From contig NZ_SSOJ01000114.1 of the NCBI RefSeq assembly GCF_029871205.1, forward strand, positions 50,393 through 114,392: DNA of 64,000 nt. The letters run 5' to 3'. Within the stretch, counting starts at the first letter, position 1; each line of letters opens with the position of its first letter. Below are positions 33,740 to 42,620 of the stretch, piece by piece. The stretch is from Pseudomonas sp. BN417. GTDB lineage: Bacteria; Pseudomonadota; Gammaproteobacteria; Pseudomonadales; Pseudomonadaceae. The notes beneath the pieces were generated by a model. It saw only the letters and a program-made list of their open reading frames with translations. It searched no databases and had not been told where the DNA came from. A program made the position numbers and the translations under genes.

Positions 33740-36202
33740 TCAGAGCAAAAGCCCAAGGGCTTTCGCACGGGCCGTCGCCATCGTCCGGCTGCTGACTTTC
33801 AGCTTTGAATTGATGTGCTTGGCATGGGTTTTGACGGTGTAAGGGGAGAGCGAGAGGATTTTTGCGATCTCGAAGTTGGAGTAGCCCTTGGCGATCAGGC
33901 TGAGTACTGCCAACTCGCGCCGGCTCAGCAGCTCGATCTCCGGCGCTGGGGCCGTCTGCAAGTCTGCGACCGGCCCCGCTTGCAGGCTGGACCCCATGGC
34001 TTCCAGATGGGTTCCCATGAGCAGGTTGTGTTGGCCTTGGCTTATGGCCATGGCGGCAGCCGAGGCCAGGAGCCGTTCTGCCTTGTGCAGATCCCCCCTC
34101 AGGCGGACAACTTCAGCCAAGGCATGCTGGGCCTGGCAGACGATGATATTGAAAGCATTGCCCTCGGCGCGTTGCAGCAGTTGGTCGAGCAGCGTGTTGG
34201 CCTCGCCGAAAGAACCCCGGGAGCACAGCACTTCTGCTTGAAGGAAACCCGCCAGGGCGTAAAGGTCGGGGTAGGCACTGGGCGGTGTGAGGGCATGCTC
34301 ACCTTCGTACTGCTCACGTACGCGGGAGAGCAATCGGGATGCCGATTCGTAGTGATTGGCCTTCATCCAGATCCTGGCGGTGCACAGGTCGAGGACGCCT
34401 CTGTAAATCACTTCGGCAACGTTCCAGGAGTGCATCAGTCGTTGCGCATCCGCTAGTCGCTGTTGTGCAGTTGCGAAGTCGCCATTGTTGGCATCGAGCT
34501 GCGCAAGTATCGCCGGGGCGTGGCAAGCCACCGGATTACGGCTTGCACAGGAGAGCAACAGACCTTCTTCCAAGGCCTCGCGAGCCTGCCGCTCTTGTCC
34601 CGTCAGGATCAGGAGCCAGCCGCGCCGGATCAACGCCGCACCTTGCAGGAGTGCCGAGCCCGGGCCCTGGACCAATAGTTGATCGAATTGGTCCAGGGCC
34701 TGCAGGGCCCGAGGCAGATTGCCGGCCAGTTCCTCGATCAGCACTTCGTCCAGTATCAGCAGGCACTCGAACAGCGTTTCTCCCTTGCGGCGGGAAAGCT
34801 CGATACCTTGGTGTTGAAGGCGCTTGGCCGTCACGACGTCACCCATGGTCAGGCTGGCACGCGTCAGGCACGAGAAGCAGAGAATCATCTGCGCCCAGCG
34901 CTCATTTCTCGCGAGGCGGTCCAGAGCTCGGCATCCAATTCTCTGCGCCTCCTGCGCGTGCCCCTGATGCAGAGCCAGCTCGGCGCTCAGGGCAAGGTGC
35001 AGGTCGAAGTCTTGCTCTGCGATGAGCTGGATGGTGCGCTCGGCCTGTTCCAGGCGTCCCCCTAGCAGCAGGGCCCTGGAAACGACTTCCAGAGCTTGCG
35101 GGTTCTGCTCGATCCAGGCGATGCCGAGCTGATCGATACCTTCCAGGAGGTAGTTCAGGTTCTGCCCGATGAGCAGCTCCCGTGTGGCGATCTGGCCCAT
35201 TGAGACCAGCCCGCGTGAGGCGTCCGGGATGGCCAGCGCGTAGCGGAAGGCTTCGACGTGGGCGCCGGCCAGGTGCAGCCATTGGCTAGCGGCGAGCAAG
35301 GGAGGGGCCTGGTCGGGATAGCGCTCTTGCAGAAGTCGCTTGAGCGGTGCGAACAGAGTGAAGTGGTCCGTGGAGCCCGGTAGACGACGCAGGAAAACCT
35401 GCTCGCTACGCAGCTTGCGCAAGGCCATGGGATCATCGGCCAGGAATGCGCAGAGCGGGCCGTCGACGAATGGCGCATGGGCGATGACGCGCAGAAGAGA
35501 GAGCATCTCCTTCGGCAGGTGCTCCAGGACTTCGCTGTCAAGATAATCCTCTACCAGTGAATTGCGATGTAGCAGGCCGAAGGGCCTGTCGACTCCCGAC
35601 CGCAGAGACAACAGGTGCAGACTGATGCCTGCTATCCATCCGTCGCTCTGTCGCTGTAGTTCCACTGCGGAGATACGTCGGCTCAGCTTCAGCTGAGAGA
35701 GCAGCAGCTTTATCTCGGCTTCGGTCAGCGCCAGTTCCTCTGCACCCAGCAGGGTGAGTTCGTCGGCCAACAGCCACCTGCCGACTCTCCAGGAGGGAAG
35801 TCGACGTGTGCAGACCAGCCACTGGAGTGTGGTTGGGCAGTGCTCGAACAGGTGCTCGAGCCATTTGTCCGTGGTTTTCTCCGGGCAGTAGCCATCCAGC
35901 ACGACGAGGCCCTGTTTCCGGTGCTTCAGTACTTCTTCCACCGATGGCGACAGTTCATCGAGGTCCAGGGCCTCGGCGAACTGGGCACGGAGATTCTCAA
36001 GGCCTTTCTCAGCACTGTGCAGGTCGAGCCACACCACTGGGCAATGAGGCAGACGTGCAGCGAACTGTCGGGCCAGTTCGCTCTTGCCGAACCCCGCCGG
36101 AGCGCAAAGCAGGCGAATGCGTCGACCAGAATCCAGGTTCTCCAATAGGCGAGGGCGCACAAGCAGGCCGGGCGCCTTCGATACTTCATCAGGATGGGTC
36201 AT
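33740..36202 (-). CDS. MalT-like LuxR-family ATP-dependent regulator
   Basis: 820 residues from the ATG at 36202 (MTHPDEVSKAP). The N-terminus holds a Walker-A-like CAPAGFGKSELARQFA (~33-48) of the STAND ATPase module. A long helical, TPR-like middle follows, and the C-terminal ~65 residues are a LuxR helix-turn-helix (LSRRELAVLSLIAKGYSNFE, then LSPYTVKTHAKHINSKL). These regulators bind an inducer and ATP, multimerise and activate promoters with repeated or palindromic boxes. It sits between its probable targets, the PhyH-RidA-MFS unit and DUF1302-DUF1329, whose promoters share one box. The inducer is likely the pathway substrate. Confidence 0.92.
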   Translation of the reverse strand: MTHPDEVSKAPGLLVRPRLLENLDSGRRIRLLCAPAGFGKSELARQFAARLPHCPVVWLDLHSAEKGLENLRAQFAEALDLDELSPSVEEVLKHRKQGLVVLDGYCPEKTTDKWLEHLFEHCPTTLQWLVCTRRLPSWRVGRWLLADELTLLGAEELALTEAEIKLLLSQLKLSRRISAVELQRQSDGWIAGISLHLLSLRSGVDRPFGLLHRNSLVEDYLDSEVLEHLPKEMLSLLRVIAHAPFVDGPLCAFLADDPMALRKLRSEQVFLRRLPGSTDHFTLFAPLKRLLQERYPDQAPPLLAASQWLHLAGAHVEAFRYALAIPDASRGLVSMGQIATRELLIGQNLNYLLEGIDQLGIAWIEQNPQALEVVSRALLLGGRLEQAERTIQLIAEQDFDLHLALSAELALHQGHAQEAQRIGCRALDRLARNERWAQMILCFSCLTRASLTMGDVVTAKRLQHQGIELSRRKGETLFECLLILDEVLIEELAGNLPRALQALDQFDQLLVQGPGSALLQGAALIRRGWLLILTGQERQAREALEEGLLLSCASRNPVACHAPAILAQLDANNGDFATAQQRLADAQRLMHSWNVAEVIYRGVLDLCTARIWMKANHYESASRLLSRVREQYEGEHALTPPSAYPDLYALAGFLQAEVLCSRGSFGEANTLLDQLLQRAEGNAFNIIVCQAQHALAEVVRLRGDLHKAERLLASAAAMAISQGQHNLLMGTHLEAMGSSLQAGPVADLQTAPAPEIELLSRRELAVLSLIAKGYSNFEIAKILSLSPYTVKTHAKHINSKLKVSSRTMATARAKALGLLL

Positions 36203-36353
36203 GTTTTCTGCTCGCCTGATTCCTGGTTGAGAGGGTGTGAGAGAGTCCTGATGACAGCATTCATACCACCATCCCGGCACGTGCTTCAGGAGAAACGCGC
36301 CGAGTGGCAATGCTTCCACTCGTCATTCATCTGGGGTTGCTTGATCCTGAGTT

Positions 36354-36380
36354 CCGTCCAGGGCGTTCCGCCCCGGACGG
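36354..36380. terminator. Strong hairpin downstream of DUF1329 copy 2
   Basis: CCGTCCAGGGCG and CGCCCCGGACGG form a 12-bp stem with one mismatch around TTC, nine bases beyond the DUF1329 stop. T-run absent, yet position fits a transcript end between DUF1329 and the LuxR gene. Confidence 0.5.
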
Positions 36381-36388
36381 GTAAAGTC

Positions 36389-37732
36389 TCAACGGACCCC
36401 GCTCTTGCGCAGCGCCGAAGGCGTGAAGTCGCTCATTCTTGCCGTGAACCCATACTCCATGCTGCGATCTTCCTCGTTCTTCATGCCCAGCGCGACATAG
36501 CGGCCGGCCAGCAGGTCGTACAGCACTTCGAGCGTGTAGCCCATGTGCTGTTGGTTGAAGTAGTGCTTGGCATGGCCTTCGCCGACACGCCAGAGCTGGC
36601 CACGACCGTCGTAGTGCTCGGACAAGGCAATTTGCCAGCTATCCTCGTCCACGTAGAACACGCGCTTGGCGTAGATGTTGCGCTGTCCTTCGCGCAGGGT
36701 GGCCTCGACCACCCAGACCCGGTGCAGCTCATAACGGGTCAAGTCCTGGTTGATGTGCCCAGGCTTGATGACTTCGTCATACCTGAGCGCAGGCGAGTCC
36801 AGCTCGTAGCTGTTGTAGGGGATGTACATCTCGCGCTTGCCCAGAAGCTTCCAGTCATAGCGATCCATCGCGCCGTTGAACATGTCGTGGTTATCGGTGG
36901 TGCGCAGGCCATCGGAGGCGGTGCCTGGCCCGTCGTAAGCGACCTGGGGCGCGCGTCTTACGCGGCGCTGACCGGCGTTGTAGACCCAGGCCAGGCGCGG
37001 CTCCTTCACCTGGTCCAGAGTCTCATGGACGAGCAACACGTTGCCGGCCATGCGCGCGGGGGACGTGACCGTTTGCTTGAACAACTGCAGCAGATTGCGC
37101 GCGCGCTGCGGGTCGATGCCCTCCGCCAGGGCCGGTTCGACGACCTCTTCCTCGAGGTGAACCATGGTGTACTGGCCGTTTACCTGGGGGGTGGCCTGGG
37201 TGATCCAGCGTCGGAAATTGCCACCTAGGTAGCGGGTCTGGTGGTTCCAGATCACCTCCGTACCAGTCCTGGGCTGCGGGAAGGGATAGTGGCCAGTCGT
37301 GAAGTTCTCGATGCTCAGACCATCGGCGCCGAGTCGGACGACCTTGGCATTGGTCTCAGCGGCATCGTACATGCGTTGTGGCAGAGCCAGGGTGCGGTGG
37401 CTCGGGTAGACCGGCAAGCGGTAGGTTTGCGGATAGCGACGCAGCATTGCCAGTTGGCCTTCGCTCAGGTTCTTGCGGTATTTCTCGGCGCTTTCCGCAG
37501 TGATGACGAACAGTGGCTTTTCCCCGGTGAACGGATTTGCCTGGAAGCCCCTGTCATTGACACTCGCCGCATCGGTCGGCAATCCGCCGGTCCAGGCCGG
37601 GATAGTGCCCTCCTGATTGCCGATCTTTTCAGCCCCCAGAGGCGTGAGGCCGATAAGGTCGGCAGCGCCTGCAGAGGCGGTCGACAGGGCTATGGCCAGG
37701 ACGTAAGCGGGCGACCAAAAGTGCTTTTTCAT
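36389..37732 (-). CDS. DUF1329 family protein, exported, copy 2
   Basis: 447 residues. A signal peptide (about 1-23, ending TASAGAA) precedes ADLIGLTPLGAEKIGNQEGT, the family start. Other conserved blocks: NVLLVHETLDQVKEPRLAW, AGQRRVRRAPQVAYDGP, RVWVVEATLREGQRNIYAKR. It is immediately downstream (15 nt) of DUF1302, the standard pairing. DUF1329 proteins are predicted periplasmic or outer-membrane proteins; the pair probably builds a route for a hydrophobic substrate. Copy 1 at 19983-21350 has no DUF1302 partner next to it. Confidence 0.92.
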   Translation of the reverse strand: MKKHFWSPAYVLAIALSTASAGAADLIGLTPLGAEKIGNQEGTIPAWTGGLPTDAASVNDRGFQANPFTGEKPLFVITAESAEKYRKNLSEGQLAMLRRYPQTYRLPVYPSHRTLALPQRMYDAAETNAKVVRLGADGLSIENFTTGHYPFPQPRTGTEVIWNHQTRYLGGNFRRWITQATPQVNGQYTMVHLEEEVVEPALAEGIDPQRARNLLQLFKQTVTSPARMAGNVLLVHETLDQVKEPRLAWVYNAGQRRVRRAPQVAYDGPGTASDGLRTTDNHDMFNGAMDRYDWKLLGKREMYIPYNSYELDSPALRYDEVIKPGHINQDLTRYELHRVWVVEATLREGQRNIYAKRVFYVDEDSWQIALSEHYDGRGQLWRVGEGHAKHYFNQQHMGYTLEVLYDLLAGRYVALGMKNEEDRSMEYGFTARMSDFTPSALRKSGVR

Positions 37733-37747
37733 GGCGTTATCCTTGAA

Positions 37748-39520
37748 TTAGAAGCTGGCGCTGAAACTGACAGCGACGTAGTCACGATCGGTGTTGGGGT
37801 TGTATCGCCCGTCGAAGAAATCGACGTAGGAGAGCGAAGCGCCATAACGGTTCAGGTAGTTGGCGTTAAGCGCCAGGTACGCCGACTTGGAACCCTCATT
37901 GAAGTTGGGGCCGTAACCGTCGACATCATGGGACCAGGCAATCTCGGGAATGAGGTTGATGCCGGCGAAGACGTTGCTGTACTCAAGGCTGGCGGCCAGG
38001 CGATAGCCCCATGAGCTGCTGGTGAAGTAACCGTGCCCGTTGCAGAAGCGCGGATTGTCGGGGTTGAGCACGGTCTCGCACACGCCAGGCGTTGCGACCT
38101 CACCGTAGCCATAGATGGAGTCGCGGCCGAAGCGCAGCTCACCCGGACCACTCTTCAGGCCGTTGATTCGGTTGTAGGCCACCTCGCCCGCGAGAGCGAG
38201 GCGTTGCGCACCTGCGACCTGCTCGATCAAGTGGACAGCACCGAGTTGGAATTGAGTGACCGGCATGCGCTTGTAGCCGGCCAGGTCGGCGCCGGGGGTG
38301 AGGGGACCGTCCTGTATCACCTCCGGGCTCGTTGGGCCGAGGATCGAGTCCAGACCGAGGGCTGCGAAGGTCAGGTCGGTGCTATTGAGCGCCAGAGGCA
38401 TGTTCGGCCGATAACTGATCTCACCGGTAACCGCAGTGGCGCCCAGGGTGGTCTGGAAGCTCAGACCATACAGGCGCATATCTTCGGGGTATTCGATGAA
38501 GTAACCGGTGTTGGGCGTGTTACCGATCAAGTTGGGATCGAAGGCCGGGTCGGCCGGGTCCAGCACAGCGCTGTTGACCAGGCTGTATACCGGCAATCTG
38601 CTGTGCAGATTCATGGCATAGAGGCCGATCTCGCTGTCGTTCAGCTGCGGGACGAACCACCGCAGGGCCACCCCGTACTGGCCGCTATCCCGGGCGTCGC
38701 GGTCTTTCAGGCGCGGAAGGAAGATGGTATTGGCGGGATCGAAGTCGCTGCCGGAAATCAGATTCTTGTCGTTGCAACCATCGGCGGCGACGTCAGTACT
38801 GGAGAAAAAGGTGCCGCAGTTGTCGATGACCGTCTTGGCCCACTCCAGCTGGTAGAAAGCCTCCATAGACAGGCTGTCGCTCAGGTCCTGGGCAACATAG
38901 AACATGTTGACAGGGATCAGCCCTTCCTTGATCTCCGCACCTGGGCGGCGGAAGGCCGCCACGTCGACAGGGTTGATCTGGTTGACGCCGCGGATGAACA
39001 GGTTCTCCCCCCAACTGACCACTTGCTTGCCCAGGCGCACGGTGCCAGCCAGGTCGTTGATCTCGAAGCCGGTGTAGACAAAGGTGTCGAGGAACTCTGC
39101 GCCGGAAGCCTTGGCACTGCGCGCACGGCCGTGGTCATCGATGTCGTAGAGGTGCTGGTGGCCGTCCTTCAGTTCGAAGTCGTACCAGTACTTCCCGCGC
39201 ACGAAAAGGCCGGAATCACCGTACTTCAGCTCAAGATCATGGACCCCCTTGAAGATGCTGGAGATCACCTCGTGTTTCTTGAAGTTCAGTCGGCCATCAT
39301 CGGCCGTCGTCGTCGATGACGTGCCGCCGTTGGCAATGCCAATGAAGTCCTTGTCCGGATCGCGCAGTCCCCAGCTGGTACCGATGGATAGGGTGCTGTC
39401 GAAATTTCCCTGGATATCCCCGACGTTGAAGCTCACGGCCTGAGCTTGGGAAGCCAAGAGCATGGTAACTATCGGAAGCGGTATGGACTGCCGCCATCTT
39501 TCTCTTGTTTTTGTTTTCAT
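37748..39520 (-). CDS. DUF1302 family outer-membrane protein
   Basis: 590 residues. Signal peptide about 1-28 (LPIVTMLLASQAQA), then FNVGDIQGNFDSTLSIGTSW, the DUF1302 start. The rest is rich in alternating polar/aromatic strands, ends in an aromatic residue typical of outer-membrane beta-barrels (VSFSASF), and includes KQVVSWGENLFIRGVNQINP. It is likely a porin-like channel or an outer-membrane partner of the DUF1329 lipid-transfer-like protein. It is the first gene of its operon, with the LuxR-type box 59 nt before the start. Confidence 0.9.
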   Translation of the reverse strand: MKTKTRERWRQSIPLPIVTMLLASQAQAVSFNVGDIQGNFDSTLSIGTSWGLRDPDKDFIGIANGGTSSTTTADDGRLNFKKHEVISSIFKGVHDLELKYGDSGLFVRGKYWYDFELKDGHQHLYDIDDHGRARSAKASGAEFLDTFVYTGFEINDLAGTVRLGKQVVSWGENLFIRGVNQINPVDVAAFRRPGAEIKEGLIPVNMFYVAQDLSDSLSMEAFYQLEWAKTVIDNCGTFFSSTDVAADGCNDKNLISGSDFDPANTIFLPRLKDRDARDSGQYGVALRWFVPQLNDSEIGLYAMNLHSRLPVYSLVNSAVLDPADPAFDPNLIGNTPNTGYFIEYPEDMRLYGLSFQTTLGATAVTGEISYRPNMPLALNSTDLTFAALGLDSILGPTSPEVIQDGPLTPGADLAGYKRMPVTQFQLGAVHLIEQVAGAQRLALAGEVAYNRINGLKSGPGELRFGRDSIYGYGEVATPGVCETVLNPDNPRFCNGHGYFTSSSWGYRLAASLEYSNVFAGINLIPEIAWSHDVDGYGPNFNEGSKSAYLALNANYLNRYGASLSYVDFFDGRYNPNTDRDYVAVSFSASF

Positions 39521-39952
39521 AGCGATTCCTGTGAAGTGGCGCCGGTTGGCGGCAGCAGATTCACAGACGGTGCTCGACGAGGTGAATGCCTCTTAGTGGG
39601 TATTCGCTAATACCCCCCGGCGCTGCCGGGCCACTTGGAGCGAGTCGCTCAGACCGACGTTTCGATGCGACCCGGTATATGAGGCAGAAGTCCCGCTCCT
39701 GCTCCAGACCTCAGGGTACGTCGCTATGCGCACCTGCTTGGGAATCGACTCCAGTGCCGTATCAAATCGCTGATACGCGCGACGCACCCTATCGGATCGA
39801 CTTCATCCTGCTATCCAGTTCGCCACGAGAATCTTAGACGTGCAGATCAGGGAAGACTGATGCGGGAAAGTCTCCCATGGAGCGGGGTGATCTGTTTTGA
39901 GGAGGAGCACCGGTCGTTGTGGGCGTCCTTGCCCACATTGGCTGACAGCGAA
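39521..39952. other. Intergenic region between DUF1302 and cytochrome c genes
   Basis: About 430 nt. It contains the conserved box 39579-39619; beyond ~39630 I find only short open frames without ribosome sites or family motifs. Confidence 0.4.
39579..39619. promoter_or_regulatory. LuxR-type candidate box, copy 2 (before DUF1302)
   Basis: GAGGTGAATGCCTC (39579-39592) followed by AGTGGGTATTCGCTAATACC and more Cs. GGGTATTCGCTAATACCC is a near-perfect palindrome (16 of 18). It matches 33424-33462 in sequence and in distance to the start codon. Confidence 0.6.
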
Positions 39953-40624
39953 TCATCTGGCGTCCGGTTGCGGTGCCAATCCGGCCAGGTAATGCGCGAT
40001 GGCCTCGAGCTCGTCGTCCGTGAGCATGCCGGCGATGGCATTCATCCCCTGGGTCGGGTCCTGGCGCTGCCCGTGCTTGAAGGCCCTCAACTGGTCCAGC
40101 AAATAGCCCTCACCCTGACCGGCGATGCGCGGGCCGAGAGGCCCACCCGAGAGGTTCTCGCCGTGGCAGGCGATGCATCCCTTGGCGGCGACTGTCGCCT
40201 GGCCGCTCTGCGTCCGGGCGCTGTCCTGTTCGGGAGCTTCGGTGGTGTCCGCTACCTGGCGGGAGAAGTAATCGGCCAGGGACTTGATCTGGGCATCGGT
40301 CAGGCTCGCGGCCAGCGGCCCCATCTGCGCGCTATGTCGCCGACCGGCGGCGAAGGCGTGCAGCTGGGCTTCGATATAGGGGGCTGGCTGGCCTGCAAGG
40401 GCCGCGTATTGTCCATCCCGGGGCTGTCCGTTGACACCATGGCAGAGCGCGCAGGAATCCTGGATCTGCGGCCAGGCGCCGCCGTTAGCCTCGTAGCCGG
40501 CGTAGTAGCGATCGAGGGCATCCATGAAGCGATAGCCCGCCAACAGTTCAGGTCCGACCACCGCTGCCGCCGCTGTGAGACCCGCCGCTACGGTTGCGGC
40601 GCCGATCAGAAATGCTCGTTTCAT
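39953..40624 (-). CDS. Di-heme cytochrome c (c4-like), copy 2
   Basis: 223 residues. Signal peptide/anchor at ~1-25 (LIGAATVAAGLTAAAAVVG). Two CXXCH sites, CALCH (58-62) and CIACH (150-154), with Met-containing loops (QMGPLAASLT and the later TQGMNAIAG). Similar domain order and length to copy 1 at 18304-18960. The ATG overlaps the stop of the tiny ORF just upstream (ATGA), and that ORF overlaps the amine oxidase stop, so oxidase, small protein and cytochrome are made from one coupled message. It should carry electrons from the periplasmic oxidase to the respiratory chain. Confidence 0.92.
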   Translation of the reverse strand: MKRAFLIGAATVAAGLTAAAAVVGPELLAGYRFMDALDRYYAGYEANGGAWPQIQDSCALCHGVNGQPRDGQYAALAGQPAPYIEAQLHAFAAGRRHSAQMGPLAASLTDAQIKSLADYFSRQVADTTEAPEQDSARTQSGQATVAAKGCIACHGENLSGGPLGPRIAGQGEGYLLDQLRAFKHGQRQDPTQGMNAIAGMLTDDELEAIAHYLAGLAPQPDAR

Positions 40625-40806
40625 CGCGCGACTCCCAGGCCCTGGATGAATGTGTGGAGCGCCTGCAGGATGGCCTGGCGCCCGGAGCGGAGGGTTCCGA
40701 ATATCTCGAAGTGATTTGCCGACCGGGGGTCATGCTCGATGCTCGCGGCGAGCGCCACTACGCCCGCCGCCGCCAGGGCGGTCCAGAGGGCAGTTGTGAG
40801 TTTCAT
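40621..40806 (-). CDS. Small (61-62 aa) membrane/exported protein between amine oxidase and cytochrome c
   Basis: ATG at 40806 (or 40809), with AGGAGAG just upstream, overlapping the oxidase stop; its TGA overlaps the cytochrome ATG. Overlap on both sides makes it very likely to be translated. Residues ~3-23 (KLTTALWTALAAAGVVALAA) form one hydrophobic segment, so it is exported or anchored; the rest is short and polar (HDPRSANHFEIFGTLRSG). I recognise no family. By position it could be a maturation, anchoring or assembly factor for the oxidase-cytochrome pair. There is no counterpart in the 9-nt gap of the other pair (18295-18303). Confidence 0.7.
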   Translation of the reverse strand: MKLTTALWTALAAAGVVALAASIEHDPRSANHFEIFGTLRSGRQAILQALHTFIQGLGVAR

Positions 40807-42293
40807 CATGCTCTCCTCCCGGCTTTTGCCAGTGCCTGAAGTGCCTCCAGTGCGGCCCGGTGACCGGAGCGCACCGCGCCATCCATGCTACTGGCCCAGA
40901 TATCGGCCGTTTCGGTGCCGGACCAGATCAGGCGGCCCACTGGGGGGGTAAGGTATTGGCCCCATTTCGTCAGGAAGCCGGGCGGAATCGAGGCGACGCA
41001 GGTCAGGGTCCAGGGATCGACCTTGCCCCAGTCGTGGTCGTGGAACTGGGTGGGCTGTAGCGCTTCCGTACCCAGGACCTGCGCATAGATGGCCGAAAGG
41101 GTGCTTTCCGCGCGCTGGGCGTCGTGGGGTAGCTGGGCGGTCCTGACGAAGGCGCTGAGGACGCCAACGCTGCCATCCGGGGGCGAGTTGTCGTAAGAGA
41201 GGATCAGCGGCCCGTCGGCCTGGGTAATCTGCCCGTTCAAACCCTGTTCGCGCCAGAACGGGCGCTTGTAGACATGCACGGTCTTGCGCATAGGGGCGTG
41301 GGACGGCCAGAGGCGTTGCAGCTGCGCGCGCCCTTCGGGAAGCGGCGGGTCGAAAACGATCTGATTGCACAGTGCCGGGTGCAGGGCTGCAATGATCTGC
41401 CGGGCGCGAAGGATGCCCTGGTCGGTGTGGAGTTCGACGACATCGCGGTCCCAGCCAACGATCCGGCGCACGGGGCACGACAGCCTGAGCTTGTCGCCCA
41501 AAGCTTCTGCCATCCGCGTGCTGAGGACCTGGGAGCCACCGACGAAGCGCGTTTCCTGGGCGCCGCCCTTGAACCCTTCGAGCTTCTCCATGCTGCAGTC
41601 GGCGGAGTTGATGAGGGAGAGGTAATGCAATAGCGCCAGGTTCGAGGGAGGCGTGCCGGTGGTCAGTCCGATGGAGGCATCGAAGCTGAGCCGCTGCTCG
41701 TTGCTGATTCCTTTTTGCGCCAGCCATTGCCCCACCGAGAGCTTATCGATGGCTGCTGCATCTGCCGCCGTCCAGGGAGCCTTGCTGGGAACACCCCGCG
41801 CCAGTCGATCGAGCTCTTCCACGATCGGTGAACTGGCGTTCTGGCCGCTAGAGAGGTCTTCCTCGTACTTGGCGCCGCCCACCAGATAAACGTTCTTGCC
41901 CTGGTAATAGGTGGGGAAGGTGTCCACCTCCAGCTCGCGGGCCAGGTCGAAGATGGCGGTCTGGCCCGGGCCGATCCATTGGCCACCGGCTTCGGAGATG
42001 ACGCCGTTGCCCAGGTCGTGGTTGTAGGTGCGTCCACCCACCCGATCTCTTGCTTCCAGCACGGCGAAGGATTCGCAGCCCGCGCGTTGCAAGTCTCGAG
42101 CTGCAGTCAGGCCAGCCAACCCTGCGCCGATGATGACCACGTCGAGAGCCGCGTCCTGTCCTGCCCGCAGTACCTGGGCCGAGGCTCGTCCGCTGAGCGC
42201 TATCCCTCCCACCAGGGTCGCGCTTCCTATCGCCTGCAGGAGCAGGCGCCGCTGGCGCGCCGACAACGACAACTCATTGCTATCTGAATCCAT
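40806..42293 (-). CDS. Tat-exported flavin monoamine oxidase/dehydrogenase, copy 2
   Basis: 495 residues from the ATG at 42293, which has GAGG five bases upstream; the TTG start at 42308 is less likely. An arginine pair (SARQRRLLLQAIGSATLVGG, Arg 15-16) and following hydrophobic run to RASAQ form a Tat-type signal. FAD motif VVIIGAGLAGLTAARDLQ (~52-69), EARDRVGGRTYNHD, and C-terminal IWSGTETADIWASSMDGAV. It parallels copy 1 (16801-18294) over the whole length. Its operator (copy 3) lies about 30 nt before the start codon, so it should be repressed by the TetR protein until the inducer appears. Substrate unknown. Confidence 0.92.
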   Translation of the reverse strand: MDSDSNELSLSARQRRLLLQAIGSATLVGGIALSGRASAQVLRAGQDAALDVVIIGAGLAGLTAARDLQRAGCESFAVLEARDRVGGRTYNHDLGNGVISEAGGQWIGPGQTAIFDLARELEVDTFPTYYQGKNVYLVGGAKYEEDLSSGQNASSPIVEELDRLARGVPSKAPWTAADAAAIDKLSVGQWLAQKGISNEQRLSFDASIGLTTGTPPSNLALLHYLSLINSADCSMEKLEGFKGGAQETRFVGGSQVLSTRMAEALGDKLRLSCPVRRIVGWDRDVVELHTDQGILRARQIIAALHPALCNQIVFDPPLPEGRAQLQRLWPSHAPMRKTVHVYKRPFWREQGLNGQITQADGPLILSYDNSPPDGSVGVLSAFVRTAQLPHDAQRAESTLSAIYAQVLGTEALQPTQFHDHDWGKVDPWTLTCVASIPPGFLTKWGQYLTPPVGRLIWSGTETADIWASSMDGAVRSGHRAALEALQALAKAGRRA

Positions 42294-42321
42294 CTTCGCC
42301 TCGGTCAATTCTGTTGTTTTA

Positions 42322-42347
42322 ATTTAAATAACCATCGTTACGTAAAA
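42322..42347. promoter_or_regulatory. 26-bp palindromic operator, copy 3
   Basis: Left arm ATTTAAATAAC, spacer CATC, right arm GTTACGTAAAA; 8 of 11 arm positions symmetric. The right arm and the next two bases are identical to those of copy 4. Located directly upstream of the second Tat amine oxidase. Confidence 0.6.
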
Positions 42348-42454
42348 TAACTCACAACAGGTACGGTGCAAAGCGAAGAGTGGCAGCAAGCGTGAAGGGC
42401 AGGGGGGCCACGCCAGGCGCATGCCTTGGCGTGGTGGCTTGTGGACGAGGCTAG

Positions 42455-42580
42455 GGGCAAGCTGAAGAGCACTTTCACCTTGTCGGTGACGGCCTTGTCG
42501 ACGTAGCCGATGGTATTTTCGCCCGCGGCGACTGGCGCGACCACTGCGGCGTCATCGGCGGAGTAGTGCAGCGCTTAGCT
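42455..42580 (-). pseudogene. Fragment of a phosphate-type substrate-binding protein
   Basis: The minus-strand frame reads LHYSADDAAVVAPVAAGENT then IGYVDKAVTDKVKVLFSL. The phrase IGYVD-x-x-V-x-x-x-VKVL is typical of the C-terminal end of PstS-like/PBP phosphate-binding proteins. No start, no full domain; it lies in the 310-nt gap between the amine oxidase and the polyamine-type binding protein. A leftover of a deleted gene is the simplest reading. Confidence 0.4.
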
Positions 42581-42620
42581 CAGAGGCGCGTTGTTCAGGG
42601 ACTCCGTCTATGGTGCGCGT

